A stretch of 64,000 nt of DNA from Chitinophagaceae bacterium (GTDB taxonomy: Bacteria; Bacteroidota; Bacteroidia; Chitinophagales; Chitinophagaceae): assembly GCA_023957155.1 (NCBI GenBank), contig JAMLHK010000005.1, positions 186,001 through 250,000 on the forward strand, written 5' to 3'. The translations under genes were made by a program, and so were the position numbers. Below, piece after piece: positions 38,400-48,900 of this stretch (its first letter is position 1; every line of letters begins with the position of its first letter). The notes beneath the pieces are model-generated. The model saw only the letters and a program-made list of their open reading frames with translations. It was not told the DNA's origin and did no database searches.

Positions 38400-38864
38400 T
38401 TATTGTTCTATCTGCCCGTTATGATCTGTCATTACGTCCTGAGCCAACCGGCTAAATGCTTCGGGTGAAAAAGTGTCAAAGAACTGCTGATACTTACTTT
38501 TATCCCAGATTTCAATTTTATCGAATGCCGAAACCAGTACGATATCCTTTTCCAACCCGGCATATTCCATCAGATTTTTGGGTAACAATAGTCTTCCGGC
38601 GCTGTCTAATTCCACGGTGATCCCGTTTAAAAAGTACCGGCGGAATTCCCGTACTTTTGGATCAAAATCACTTTTCTTTCCTATGTTTTCAAAAATCGGC
38701 TCCCAGTTTTTCATGGGGTACAGGGTTAAGCAGCGCTCGAATCCCCTGTTAATAAAGAAGCTACCGGTTTCTCCTTCCGGGATTTGCCTTTTAAATCCTG
38801 TTGGAAGGAGAAACCGACCTTTTGCGTCCAAAGTAGCTTCATATTCCCCTAAAAACCGTATCAT
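38400..38864 (-). CDS. mraZ: transcriptional regulator MraZ
   Basis: First gene of the dcw cluster; a 154-residue protein of two tandem AbrB-like swapped-hairpin domains, with FLGEYEATLDAKGRFLLPTG at the N terminus and VELDSAGRLLLPKNLMEYAG in the second repeat. In other bacteria MraZ binds TGGGA-type repeats upstream of its own gene and represses the dcw promoter; three such repeats are found here at 38885-38920. Confidence 0.96.
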   Translation of the reverse strand: MIRFLGEYEATLDAKGRFLLPTGFKRQIPEGETGSFFINRGFERCLTLYPMKNWEPIFENIGKKSDFDPKVREFRRYFLNGITVELDSAGRLLLPKNLMEYAGLEKDIVLVSAFDKIEIWDKSKYQQFFDTFSPEAFSRLAQDVMTDHNGQIEQ

Positions 38865-38884
38865 TTATAAAGAGTTATGCTCGT

Positions 38885-38920
38885 TTCCCATTTATTCCCA
38901 CAAAATAACACATTTTCCCA
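38885..38920 (-). promoter_or_regulatory. MraZ operator (TGGGAA repeats)
   Basis: On the + strand ttccca occurs at 38885-38890, 38895-38900 and 38915-38920, that is TGGGAA on the mraZ strand in strict 10-bp register with one degenerate unit (38905-38910). They sit 21-56 bp upstream of the mraZ start. This matches the known MraZ box arrangement; that it is the operator here is inference. Confidence 0.75.
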
Positions 38921-38949
38921 CCTTTAACGTGTAATTTAATTTAAATATT

Positions 38950-39071
38950 TTATCCACAGCAGGATATTTTTTTAAAATCCTTTACAGGCTGTATTTCTGT
39001 AGGAATTTAGTGCCTAATTTCTCTTATCGTACCTGCAAATCATGTGGATACCTGTGTATAAGTGTGGATAG
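38950..39071. promoter_or_regulatory. DnaA-box cluster, candidate replication origin or DnaA-regulated region
   Basis: Perfect box ttatccaca at 38950-38958, then on the opposite strand tgtggatac (39043-39051), tgtgtataa (39053-39061, perfect to TTATNCACA) and tgtggatag (39063-39071), the last three exactly 10 bp apart. The segment around 38930-38975 is AT-rich and could serve as an unwinding element. dnaA itself is not in the window. Confidence 0.55.
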
Positions 39072-39209
39072 CTGTTAGGAATAGCGGGGTTAAGCCTGTA
39101 TATTTCCCTGCCGGAAGTGGTGTTAATTGGTGGGATATGGACTGCGGGGTAGTCTAAAATTTATCGTGCACGGATTTAACTTACCCGATACCGTTGGATA
39201 TTTGCATTT

Positions 39210-40439
39210 ATGGATCCGAAACAATTACAGATCAAAGATTTTACCTATGCTTTACCGGAAGGCCGTATTGCTGACTATCCCCTGCCGGATCGTGATACCT
39301 CCAGGCTGCTGGTATACCGGGACGGAATAATTGAGGAAAGTATTTATCGTCATATTGCCGACTATTTGCCGGAGGGGGCTTTACTGATATTGAATGATAC
39401 CCGGGTGGTTGAGGCAAGGCTGCTTTTTCAAAAGCCAACGGGAGGAAGCATCGAAATATTCTGCCTCTCGCCGGACACCCGCTACCCCGATGTTACGACC
39501 GCTATGATGCAAAAAAGTAAAGTATGGTGGAACTGTATGATAGGTGGGGCATCCAAATGGAAACCGGGTACGATACTGGAAAAGAAGATCAGAACCGCGG
39601 CGGGTGATATGGTGTTGAAGGCATTGCTTACCGACAGGTTAGCCGATAGTTTTACTGTTGAATTGCAATGGGAGCCGGGAGATATGTCTTTTGCCGAGGT
39701 ATTGCATTATGCCGGGCTGATACCGCTTCCGCCTTATATCAGGAGAAAAGCTGCGGAAGAAGATAAAGAGCGCTACCAGACGATCTATGCGAGGGAGGAA
39801 GGATCCGTGGCAGCACCCACTGCAGGTTTGCATTTTACGGATAACATTTTTCAATCGCTCGGCAGTAAGCATATTACGCATGACTTTGTAACGCTTCATG
39901 TGGGAGCGGGTACTTTTAAGCCGGTCAAAGCAGAGCGGATGCAGGATCATACCATGCACGCTGAGTTTATAGATATACGCTACGAAACCATTGAGAAAAT
40001 ATCCGGACATGCCGGCAGCGTATTTTGTGTAGGCACCACTTCGCTGCGAACCGTGGAGAGCTTATACTGGATGGGAGTAAAAATAAAAATGAATGAAAAC
40101 ATGGAGCCCGGCGACCTGGTGATCAGCCAGTGGGAGGTATATGAAACACTCGCTGCACATGCTATTTCCGTAAAGACAGCTTTACATGCCCTGCTGGAGT
40201 GGATGAAGCGCCGGCATTTGCAGCGGCTGCTTACGCAAACACAGATCATAATAGCACCGGGTTATCCTTTTCATATTATTTCCGGACTGATTACCAATTT
40301 TCATCAGCCTCAATCTACTTTATTATTGCTGGTGGCCGCTCTTATTGGCGGGCGCTGGAAAGAAGTATACGATTATGCGCTGAAGCATGATTTCCGGTTT
40401 TTAAGCTATGGCGATGGTTGTTTATTGTATCTCTCCTGA
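39210..40439 (+). CDS. queA: S-adenosylmethionine:tRNA ribosyltransferase-isomerase
   Basis: Transfers and isomerises the ribosyl moiety of SAM onto preQ1-modified tRNA, giving epoxyqueuosine. 409 residues, from ATG 39210 (MDPKQLQIKDFTYALPE). Visible motifs: LILNDTRVVEARL, PLPPYIRR, QTIYAREEGSVAAPTAGLHF, VTLHVGAGTFKPV, TTSLRTVES, and GLITNFHQPQSTLLLL. It is divergent from mraZ across a regulatory-looking gap. Another queuosine-related gene (yhhQ) lies 23 kb away. Confidence 0.95.
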   Translation: MDPKQLQIKDFTYALPEGRIADYPLPDRDTSRLLVYRDGIIEESIYRHIADYLPEGALLILNDTRVVEARLLFQKPTGGSIEIFCLSPDTRYPDVTTAMMQKSKVWWNCMIGGASKWKPGTILEKKIRTAAGDMVLKALLTDRLADSFTVELQWEPGDMSFAEVLHYAGLIPLPPYIRRKAAEEDKERYQTIYAREEGSVAAPTAGLHFTDNIFQSLGSKHITHDFVTLHVGAGTFKPVKAERMQDHTMHAEFIDIRYETIEKISGHAGSVFCVGTTSLRTVESLYWMGVKIKMNENMEPGDLVISQWEVYETLAAHAISVKTALHALLEWMKRRHLQRLLTQTQIIIAPGYPFHIISGLITNFHQPQSTLLLLVAALIGGRWKEVYDYALKHDFRFLSYGDGCLLYLS

Positions 40440-40479
40440 TAAAAAGTGAGGAGAATAAGGGTGAAACGCTCAATTGTTT

Positions 40480-41811
40480 TTACCGGAGGAGAGGAAATTC
40501 CATTGTGAATGTTGTACCCCTGCCCGGCGTGCTTTCTACTTTTATTTTTCCTTTTTGGGCTTCTACCATTGCTTTTACATAGCTCAATCCCAGTCCGAAT
40601 CCTTTTACGTTATGCACGTTGCCGGTATGTGCCCTGTAAAATTTTTCAAAGATTCTGCTCAGGGTTTCTTTGGTCATACCGATCCCATTGTCTTCAACTT
40701 TAATACGGATAGTACTGCCTGTATTTTGGGTCCACATTTTCACCAGCAGCCCGTTGTCTTTTGAATACTTGATAGCGTTATCTATCAGGTTGCTGAGCAG
40801 GTTAGTAAAGTGCACTTCATCTGCTTCAATCAGGTCTTTTGCCGCATCCAGGTGCAGCTCTGCTTTCCCGTTCCGGTCTTCCATCTGCAGCCTGAAATTA
40901 TCCGCTACCCGGGTAATTATTTCATGTACGTGCTGCGGTTTCATATTAAGCTGTACCTCCTGCTTGTCGAGCAGGGCAGCTTGCAATATGGTTTCAACCT
41001 GCTTATTCATTCGCCTGTTTTCATCCTTAATGATACCGCTGAAATAGTCCATTTTCTCCCTGTTGCTCCAAACCTTATCATTTTTTAACGCATCTACTGC
41101 CAGTGAGATAGTTGCCAGCGGCGTTTTGAACTCATGGGTCATGTTGTTGATGAAATCGCTTTTTATCTCGCTCAGCTTTTTTTGACGGAGCATGGTACGC
41201 ACCGTGATAAAGAAAGCGGTACAGATCACCAGGGTAAACAAAATAGATACGATGATCATCCAGCTCATAGATTCCAGCAGGAAGTTCTTTACATCGGGAA
41301 CGATCACCCATAATTCTTCATCTGCAACCAGGCCTTCGGTAATACTGCCGGAAGGAGCGGAAAGCGGGAACCAGAAAGTCCGGCTGCGGGCAGTATCTGC
41401 GAGTAGCTTACTGAAGTTGAGGGTTTGCATTTCATAGTTATTGGTAATGCTGTTCCGGTTCAGTATCGCAAACTCAAAATTGGTTTTTTTTAAGCCGTGC
41501 TTATTTAAAGCCATCCTCAGCTTGTCATGCACCTGGCTTGGCGTATAGCGTTGTGCAACAGTAGGTGTTTTGAATTTTAAAAACTGGTCGTATGGCCATT
41601 CGGGTGATAATTTGGGAAAGCCTGTGGAAGGAAATTTACCCGATTGTTCGGCTATTTCCTGCCCGACTTCATTTACCGCCATCTGGATATTTTGCTCCAG
41701 TTGTTCATTTTTAATGATAAGGGCATTCTTAATAGACATGATCTGCCCTACAATAATGCCTATCAGGGAAAGGGTTATAAGAATAATGATCAGTAAGTAA
41801 ATTTTCTTCAT
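40480..41811 (-). CDS. sensor histidine kinase
   Basis: 443-residue membrane kinase: helix at residues 3-25, a periplasmic sensor domain of about 150 residues without recognised fold, a second helix around 185-205, HisKA with NNMTHEFKTPLATI (phospho-acceptor His near 226), and an HATPase_c domain with N box NLIDNAIKYS, G1 VEDNGIGM and G2 FGLGLSYVKAMVE. No response regulator gene adjoins it, so it is an orphan here. The signal sensed is unknown. Confidence 0.92.
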   Translation of the reverse strand: MKKIYLLIIILITLSLIGIIVGQIMSIKNALIIKNEQLEQNIQMAVNEVGQEIAEQSGKFPSTGFPKLSPEWPYDQFLKFKTPTVAQRYTPSQVHDKLRMALNKHGLKKTNFEFAILNRNSITNNYEMQTLNFSKLLADTARSRTFWFPLSAPSGSITEGLVADEELWVIVPDVKNFLLESMSWMIIVSILFTLVICTAFFITVRTMLRQKKLSEIKSDFINNMTHEFKTPLATISLAVDALKNDKVWSNREKMDYFSGIIKDENRRMNKQVETILQAALLDKQEVQLNMKPQHVHEIITRVADNFRLQMEDRNGKAELHLDAAKDLIEADEVHFTNLLSNLIDNAIKYSKDNGLLVKMWTQNTGSTIRIKVEDNGIGMTKETLSRIFEKFYRAHTGNVHNVKGFGLGLSYVKAMVEAQKGKIKVESTPGRGTTFTMEFPLLR

Positions 41812-42030
41812 CGGTCTGTAAAATTACTTTGAAAGCAGCCGGTGTTTAACGATTATAGGAGCGATTTAACTCAATTTTACACTTGAAAAGCGGATGGTAC
41901 GGTAATTTGCGTTGGCAAGTATACAAAAATTACTACATTACCGGCTATATTGATATATGTGTCATTTGCCGGAAGCGTTTTTGTAGGATCTTTATTGTAA
42001 GCCAATATTTTCTGTATTAATTTAGATTAC

Positions 42031-42582
42031 ATGCTCAATCCTCAAAAAGGTATGTTATTGATTGCGGATCCGTTTCTGAAGGATCCCAATTTTATGCGTA
42101 CCGTAATTTTGTTATGCGATCACCAGGAAGACGGTAGCATAGGGTTTGTTATAAACAGGCATTTAACATATACGATAAATGAAATTGTACCGGAGTTAGA
42201 TGATATACGGATACCTGTTTTTTATGGCGGACCGGTACAAACGGATACCCTTCACTTTTTGCATGTTTGCCCCGATCAGATACCCGGCAGCCGGGAAGTT
42301 ACCGATGGTGTTTACTGGGGAGGTGATTTTGAACTGGTGAAAGACCTGTTGCGCAAGAATAAGCTTAACCGAAAAGATATACGTTTTTATGTCGGCTATT
42401 CAGGCTGGGGCATCAACCAGTTAAGTGAAGAGTTGAAAGGAGAAAGCTGGATTACCGCTATGGCAAACCAGGATCTGGTATTTAACTATAAAGCTGAAGA
42501 AATATGGAAGGAGTCATTAAAAATGCTTGGCGGTGATTACGGCATGATGACTAACTTTCCCATAGATCCTCAGCTTAACTAA
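42031..42582 (+). CDS. YqgE/AlgH family protein
   Basis: 183 residues covering the whole YqgE/AlgH (DUF179) fold, with KGMLLIADPFLKDPNFMRTV at the N terminus, GSIGFVINR, YYGGPV-like VFYGGPVQTDTLHFLH and the WGINQLSEELKGESW stretch. The biochemical role is unsettled although it is widely conserved. It is a single-gene unit. Confidence 0.92.
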   Translation: MLNPQKGMLLIADPFLKDPNFMRTVILLCDHQEDGSIGFVINRHLTYTINEIVPELDDIRIPVFYGGPVQTDTLHFLHVCPDQIPGSREVTDGVYWGGDFELVKDLLRKNKLNRKDIRFYVGYSGWGINQLSEELKGESWITAMANQDLVFNYKAEEIWKESLKMLGGDYGMMTNFPIDPQLN

Positions 42583-42596
42583 AAGGGTAACATACC

Positions 42597-43214
42597 TTAT
42601 TTCAGCGAGAATTGTATTCCTGCATACAGTCCCCAGTTATTTAGATTCCTGTTATCGCTATAGTTAAAAGGCATGAAATTATATTTGCCACCCAGGGTAA
42701 ATGCAGAGCCTCCGTTTTTCCTGAAAGGAATGGCTATCCCTGCTTCCGGAGAGGCGGCAAAATAAATACCGGTTTTGCTGCTGCCAAATTCACCAAGGTA
42801 CTGGTTGTACGTTACCATATTACCTCCCACACCTGCGCCCAGGTAAGGTTGTATCATTCCTGAAGATATAGGGCTGTATCTTACTTTGGCCATTACCGGT
42901 ATCGTTTGTATGGAATTGCTCAATACAGCGGATATGTTGCCTTCTTTGGTTTGATAAACCTGGCGCGGATATTTCTGGTAATAATCGTTAAAACCCGCTT
43001 CAATGCCTACGGAAAGCTGGTGGGTAACGCCGTACAGCATATTGACATTCCATCCGCGGAAAGAGGTTTTGTTTACCAGGTCCGATTTGAAACTTCCGAC
43101 AGTGCTGTTAACCGAGTAATTAATGTTCATGCTCAGCCTGTGCTCCTGGGAAATAGCGGGTAATCCCCAACCCGCACAGAGTATAGTCAATATAATAATT
43201 CTATAAGGTTTCAT
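42597..43214 (-). CDS. outer-membrane beta-barrel protein (PorT-like)
   Basis: 205 residues with a signal peptide (residues 1-22, ending PAISQ) and alternating amphipathic strands ending in aromatic residues, finishing WGLYAGIQFSLK. Length and strand count fit an 8-stranded outer-membrane barrel of the PorT/OMP_b-brl class. Function is unknown. It is convergent with the YqgE gene, separated by 14 bp. Confidence 0.78.
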   Translation of the reverse strand: MKPYRIIILTILCAGWGLPAISQEHRLSMNINYSVNSTVGSFKSDLVNKTSFRGWNVNMLYGVTHQLSVGIEAGFNDYYQKYPRQVYQTKEGNISAVLSNSIQTIPVMAKVRYSPISSGMIQPYLGAGVGGNMVTYNQYLGEFGSSKTGIYFAASPEAGIAIPFRKNGGSAFTLGGKYNFMPFNYSDNRNLNNWGLYAGIQFSLK

Positions 43215-43309
43215 CGTGTTTCATTTTAAAAGTTTACGTTACATCTTCAATCAACAGGCATCGCTATCCCATGGAAGTCAGGATATCATAATTTACCGTT
43301 GACATCATA

Positions 43310-43963
43310 CTAATGCATACTGCCGGTGACGATGTATGGCGACTGATCGAATAATGTTTTTACCTGGGATGCAGCGGTGCTGGCATCAAAAATGGCTTCC
43401 CCCCTTATCAGTCCGTTCCATACCCCCTCGATCTTTTTATCGCTACCTGCATTTTTCAAATCAACCATATCAATGGATAATGCGCCCTCGCGGATTTGAT
43501 AAACGGAATAGGAAACGTAGGGGAAATAATAGTCGTAACCGCCATATCCCCAGTAATACGGATCCCAGAAGTGTCCGTAATATCCCCAGTAAGAAGGGTA
43601 GCTGATAATCCCGGTCTGGCTGTTAAACACGCGGCTGATATTTACGCCAAGGTCAGGGTGCTCATTATTGGCCACCAGCCGGTAGCCCCGCAGGTCCATA
43701 TTATTTTTTACCGCCTCAATAAAGGCAGCGTCTGTTTCGGTTAACGTGCGTTTCTCTAATTTACCATTGTTTATGACGGCTACGGAATCGGGAATGTTAA
43801 AGGTCGCATAATCACTAAAATGGACTGTACTGTCGTAATTGCTGATATAAATACGGCTTTCTTCGTTAGTCATATTTCTTAGCGGATCTTTTGAGCAACT
43901 GCCTAAAAGGGTGATGCACAGTAAGCCGCCCGATATCGCCAGGTTAAATTTATTTTGCTTCAT
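43310..43963 (-). CDS. DUF4136 domain lipoprotein
   Basis: 217-residue predicted lipoprotein: signal peptide with lipobox LLGSC (Cys near residue 23), then a DUF4136-type domain with FSDYATFNIPDSVAVI, the central LGVNISRVFNSQ, and an aromatic, glycine-rich stretch near residues 126-145 (YWGYYGHFWDPYYWGYGGY). DUF4136 proteins are anchored in the envelope; their function is unknown. Confidence 0.85.
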   Translation of the reverse strand: MKQNKFNLAISGGLLCITLLGSCSKDPLRNMTNEESRIYISNYDSTVHFSDYATFNIPDSVAVINNGKLEKRTLTETDAAFIEAVKNNMDLRGYRLVANNEHPDLGVNISRVFNSQTGIISYPSYWGYYGHFWDPYYWGYGGYDYYFPYVSYSVYQIREGALSIDMVDLKNAGSDKKIEGVWNGLIRGEAIFDASTAASQVKTLFDQSPYIVTGSMH

Positions 43964-44252
43964 GGCTCGTGTTTTTAAACTTTGGACATGGCTTGGGCAG
44001 GAATGTTTAATGTTCCGGGATCATATTAACAATGAGCTAACATGGATTTTAATAATTAAAGGACAACCCGTAACCCTGTTGGATAGAATGGTTGCACCCT
44101 GATTTGTTCCGGAGCATCCAAAAGGTAATGACCGGTTTGGTTTGAAAATGTTTAAGTTGTTTTCTTTTTATGTAATTTTCTGGCGTTCCCGTAAGGGCAA
44201 AGACAGATAACACGATTTTTTATAAGTTCCTACATCCGAAAAACTAATTCAT

Positions 44253-44885
44253 ATGATCAGGATATTGATTGCTGATGATCATGCTATTGTTCGAAAAGGC
44301 CTGGAGCAAATTATTCATGAAGCCTACCCTTCGGCGGAGTTAGGAGGAGCTAAAGATGCGGAGGAGCTCATGGCTAAACTGATGGAGTCGTCATGGGATA
44401 TTGTATTATGCGACCTGAAAATGCCCGGACGAAGCGGGTTAGATGCATTACATCAGATCAGGCAGGTTTACCCCTCCCTGCCGGTATTGATTATGAGTAT
44501 GTATCCGGAAGACCAGTATGCGCTCAGGGTATTAAAAGCCGGCGCTTCGGGCTATCTGGGCAAGGATAACATACACGAAGATATCATTAAGGCTATCCGT
44601 ACTGTTTTGCTGGGTAAAAAATTCATAACACCCACAGTAGCAGAAAAATTAGCAGATGCTATCGGTGCTAAAAATGAAGAGATCACCCTCCATGAAAAGC
44701 TTTCTGACAGGGAATTTGACGTGTTTAAACTGCTGGCGGAAGGCCGGTCGGTATCGGATATCGCAGAACAGCTTTCTTTAAGTGTTACAACCGTTAGTAC
44801 CTACCGGTCAAGGATACTTGAAAAAATGCTTATGAAGTCTAATGCGGATCTTACCCGTTATGCATTGGATAACCGGCTGATCTGA
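44253..44885 (+). CDS. LuxR/NarL-type response regulator
   Basis: 210 residues: a receiver domain with acidic residues in IADDHAIVRK and phospho-acceptor Asp54 in LCDLKMPGRSG, then a LuxR helix-turn-helix (LSDREFDVFKLLAEG through SVTTVSTYRSRILEKM) at residues ~147-200. It is a DNA-binding transcription factor. No NarL-type kinase is adjacent, and the kinase at 40480 is of another class. Confidence 0.93.
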   Translation: MIRILIADDHAIVRKGLEQIIHEAYPSAELGGAKDAEELMAKLMESSWDIVLCDLKMPGRSGLDALHQIRQVYPSLPVLIMSMYPEDQYALRVLKAGASGYLGKDNIHEDIIKAIRTVLLGKKFITPTVAEKLADAIGAKNEEITLHEKLSDREFDVFKLLAEGRSVSDIAEQLSLSVTTVSTYRSRILEKMLMKSNADLTRYALDNRLI

Positions 44886-44947
44886 TTTGCTTTTGCAGCC
44901 GGTTGTTGGTCTGTAGTTTTTCATTTACACCAGGTCTATGGGGTTTA

Positions 44948-45826
44948 TTAAGTCTTGGTCTTCCTGAACTGTTCGGGGGTAAACCCGGTTTTTTCCTTAA
45001 ACAGTTTTGAAAAGTAAAATGAAGATTTAAAATTCAGGGCATAAGCTATTTCCTTTACTTGTCTTGAATGATCGGTTAACAGCGTTTTGGCTTTTTCTAT
45101 TTTTAGTTGCAGCAGGTATTGATGCGGTGCTATGCCGGAATAGGCTTTAAAAGCCTTTCGAAACCAGGCATAGCTTACATTCAGCTCTTCCGCTACTTTT
45201 TCAATGCTGATGTCCTGGTCAATATTGGTTCTGAAAATGACCCTTGCTTTGTTGATGATGGATTCGGTAATGTCTTCCGCTTTGAAGCTTTGTTGTTTCA
45301 TAAGGGTATGAATCTGTCCGAGCAGGTGCATGACCATGCCTGCTACCAATGGCTGGTATCCTGTTTTTTCTCTTTGGGTCTTTTCTATAATTTCCAGCAT
45401 TAAATGGATAATGTTTTCGTGGACACCGATGTGTAATACCGGTTTGCGCTGCTGAAAAAATTGCTGCTGTATGAGGTTATCCATAATAGGGCCTTTAAAA
45501 CCCACCCAAAGCTCATCCCAGCCTGTCCTTTCATCAGGTCGAAAACGATGCCATTCACCGGGAAACAGCAATACGATTGAACCTTCATCTATGTGCTTTT
45601 TTTTACCGTTTGCCGATTCAAAAATGCCTTCTCCTTTAGTGATATAAATGAGCTGGTACTCATCCAGTATCCTTCCTTTGTCCCAGGTGAAATAATGATG
45701 TGCCGGATGTGCTGTAGCAGGATAAATTTCATTTTTAGCAATTCTGCTACAACCGGCGTTCAAAACGTATAATCCCCAGCTTTCGTCTTGCTCACTGGTA
45801 GGAAGGTATTTGTAAGAATTTGTCAT
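44948..45826 (-). CDS. AraC family transcriptional regulator
   Basis: 292 residues: an N-terminal cupin-like sensing domain (GIFESANGKKKHIDEGSIVL and FPGEWHRFRP) and a C-terminal AraC double helix-turn-helix with VSYAWFRKAFKAYSGIAPHQ and YFSKLFKEKTGFTPEQF. It is divergent from the GH106 gene at 45976 and is therefore the likely local regulator of the glycosidase locus, with a sugar as the probable ligand (inference). Confidence 0.9.
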   Translation of the reverse strand: MTNSYKYLPTSEQDESWGLYVLNAGCSRIAKNEIYPATAHPAHHYFTWDKGRILDEYQLIYITKGEGIFESANGKKKHIDEGSIVLLFPGEWHRFRPDERTGWDELWVGFKGPIMDNLIQQQFFQQRKPVLHIGVHENIIHLMLEIIEKTQREKTGYQPLVAGMVMHLLGQIHTLMKQQSFKAEDITESIINKARVIFRTNIDQDISIEKVAEELNVSYAWFRKAFKAYSGIAPHQYLLQLKIEKAKTLLTDHSRQVKEIAYALNFKSSFYFSKLFKEKTGFTPEQFRKTKT

Positions 45827-45975
45827 ATTTCTAATATATGTTAATATCAGGAAGTATATCTCAAATATCAGATTGTATATTTTTTTGGTTATACTTTCAT
45901 GCGGATAAAAAATTCATCTCAGAAAACGCTGAAATGAGGGGTTGTTGCTATGCGTGGTTTGATAAATATACTATT

Positions 45976-48900
45976 ATGCTTAGATTTCTATATGGTATAA
46001 CTATATTTCTTGCTGCACTGCTTTTCTGTCCGGACACTGTGCTTTCACAGGCAAATAAGCATAATACGAATGCGTCCTCTTTTGATCATCTGGTAGCCGG
46101 CTTTGCTTCTCCCGGCAAAGCTTATGGCAGCGCGCCCTTATGGGTGTGGCATACCAAAGTAACCAAAACCATTATAGACTCCATGATGCTGGAGTTTAAA
46201 CAAAATTCGTTTGGCGGAGTAATGGTGCATCCGCGGCCGGGCCTCATTACCGAATATCTATCTCCCGACTGGTTAGCTCTGTATCAATACACAATACAAA
46301 AGGGGAAAGCCCTGGGACTAAATGTGTGGATATACGACGAAAATTCTTATCCCTCCGGTTTTGCAGGAGGGTATGTGCCCGATGAGATGCCGGAATCGTA
46401 TAACCAGGGGCAGATGCTGCATATGATAAAAGCGGATATGCTGCCTGCGCAAACAGATGATATTTATATTGCGCTGAAAGAAGACAACGGACGCTTCATT
46501 GATATCAGCGGCAACCTGGATGCGGAAAAAAACAAGCCCGGGAAGTATTACCTGTTTAAAAAAGCGTTTTACCAAAAGCAGGAAGGCACGGTAGGTCCGC
46601 CGGAGTTTCCTTATGTTGACCTGATGGTTAAAGGCGTAACGGAGAAATTTTTGGAGGTAACGATGAAGGGATATGAAAAGATCGCGGGCGATGAATTTGG
46701 AAAAATGATTCCCGGATTATTTTCGGACGAGCCCAGCATTCCTTCGCGTGGGGCAGGCAATATACGCTGGACGCCCGACCTCTTCAGCGCCTTTCAACAA
46801 AAATGGGGCTACGACCTTCAGGCTCACCTGCCTTCTCTTTTTGAAGAAACAGGCGACTGGAAAAAAATAAGGCATAATTACCAGCAAACGCTCTTACAGT
46901 TATTTATTGACCGCTGGTCGAAGCCCATGCACGCGTATACGGAAAAGCATAACCTTAAATGGACCGGTCATTACTGGGAGCATGGATGGCCCGATCCGGG
47001 AGAAGGTCCCGATAATATGGCCATGTACGCCTGGCACCAGCAACCGGGCATTGATATGTTGTTCAACCAGTTTGACGAAGTAAGTCCCAACGCGCAGTTC
47101 GGGAATATCCGTTCGGTAAAGGAATTGTCGAGTGTGGCTAACCAGTTGGGAAAGCAACGCACGCTTAGTGAAACCTATGGCGGCGGCGGATGGGAACTTA
47201 CTTTTAAAGATATGAAGCGGTTGGGCGACTGGCAATATGTGCTGGGGGTTAATTTCTTAAACCAGCATCTTTCGATGATGACGCTTACGGGGGCAAGAAA
47301 ATACGATTATCCGCAGAGCTTCTCTTATCATACACCCTGGTGGCCTTATTACAAAACCCTGAACGAATATTGTACGCGGTTATCGTTCGTGTTGTCGCAG
47401 GGCAAACAGCAGAATAATATTTTGATCATTGAGCCTACAAGCTCCGCGTGGATGTATGTAGCCCCCGGAAAAAAACACGAGGGGTTACGGGCTATAGGCA
47501 ACCGTTTCCAGCAATTCATTACCACGCTCGAAAAAGCGCAGGTAGAATACGATTTAGGTTGCGAAAACATTATACTCGATCATGGAAAAACGGAAGGCAA
47601 AAAATTGATAGTGGGCGAAAGGGCGTATACTACCGTAGTAATACCGCCGGGAATGGAAAGTATTGATAAGGCTACCTACGAGTTGCTGAAAGCATACGCG
47701 GCCGCGGGAGGAAAAGTGCTGTTGTTCGACAAATTGCAGCGGATAGATGGTGAGTTGAAAAATGAGTTGCAGTATTTTAATGAGCCCAATGATCACATCC
47801 GGCAGTTTACAGCGCTTGATCCGGCTGTTGTAGAGCAGCAGTTCAGGCAGGATGATTTTCAGATCAGCGGAGAGGGAGGAGCTGCTATAGGTGGCGATCT
47901 GTATCACCATCGCAGGATGATGAATGATGGGCAGATCCTTTTTCTGACGAATGCTAACATGGTATCACCCGCAAAAGGGATCGTAAAGATAAAAGGGAAA
48001 GATGCCTTACTGATGGATGCTGCCACGGGACAAATAACAGATTATCCTGAACAGGAGCAGGGCGATAAAATATCGTTGCAGTTTACTGTTCCATCGGCCG
48101 GCAGCCTGCTGCTTTTTATTGCTGATAAAAAGCAACAGGGGCTGAAACGCTATACTGTCACCGCCAATAAATCGGCTGTTAAAGGAACAGCCGTTCAAAC
48201 CATTCGCCCCGCGGAAAATACGCTGATGGTAGATTTCTGCGACCTGCAGTTAGGTGACAGCCTGTTCAAAGATACGCACGTGGGCGCCGCATCCAGGGCG
48301 GTATTCACGCATTACGGCTTTAACCGGAATCCCTGGAACCACCAGGTACAATTCAAGGATCATATTGTTGCAAGAGATACCTTCTCAACTGGAACAGGGT
48401 TTACGGCTACCTATCATTTTACGATCGGTCAGCAGGCAGACTTCAGGAAATTCCGCGCTGTTATAGAGCAGGGGAACCTGTGGAAAGAAATTAAAGTGAA
48501 TGGCAGAACAGTTAAGCCCGCTGCAGGAAAGTGGTGGTTAGACCGCTCGTTTGCGGTGCTGCAGATCGGCTCTTATTTAAAAGCCGGTGACAATACCCTG
48601 TCTGTTACAGCCAGTCCTATGAGTGTATTTGCGGAAATTGAGCCGGTATACATCCTGGGCGATTTTAACCTGCAGCCGGCAGACAAAGGCTGGCAGATCG
48701 TAGCACCCAAACCGTTGCAACCCGGTAGCTGGAAGGAGCAGGGATTACCCTTGTATGGCTTCGGCATCAGGTATGTTAAAAATTTCAATCTCGAAAAAAC
48801 CGGCAACCGTTTTGAGCTTCAACTGGCAGACTGGAAAGGAACAGTAGCTTCGGTTAAAGTAAATGGGCGTGATGCAGGTATTATATTTTCGGAGCCTAAT

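Noticed and set aside
45838..45975. Upstream in-frame ATG for the GH106 gene
   Set aside because: It would bury the signal peptide 46 residues inside the protein; ATG 45976 places it at the N terminus.
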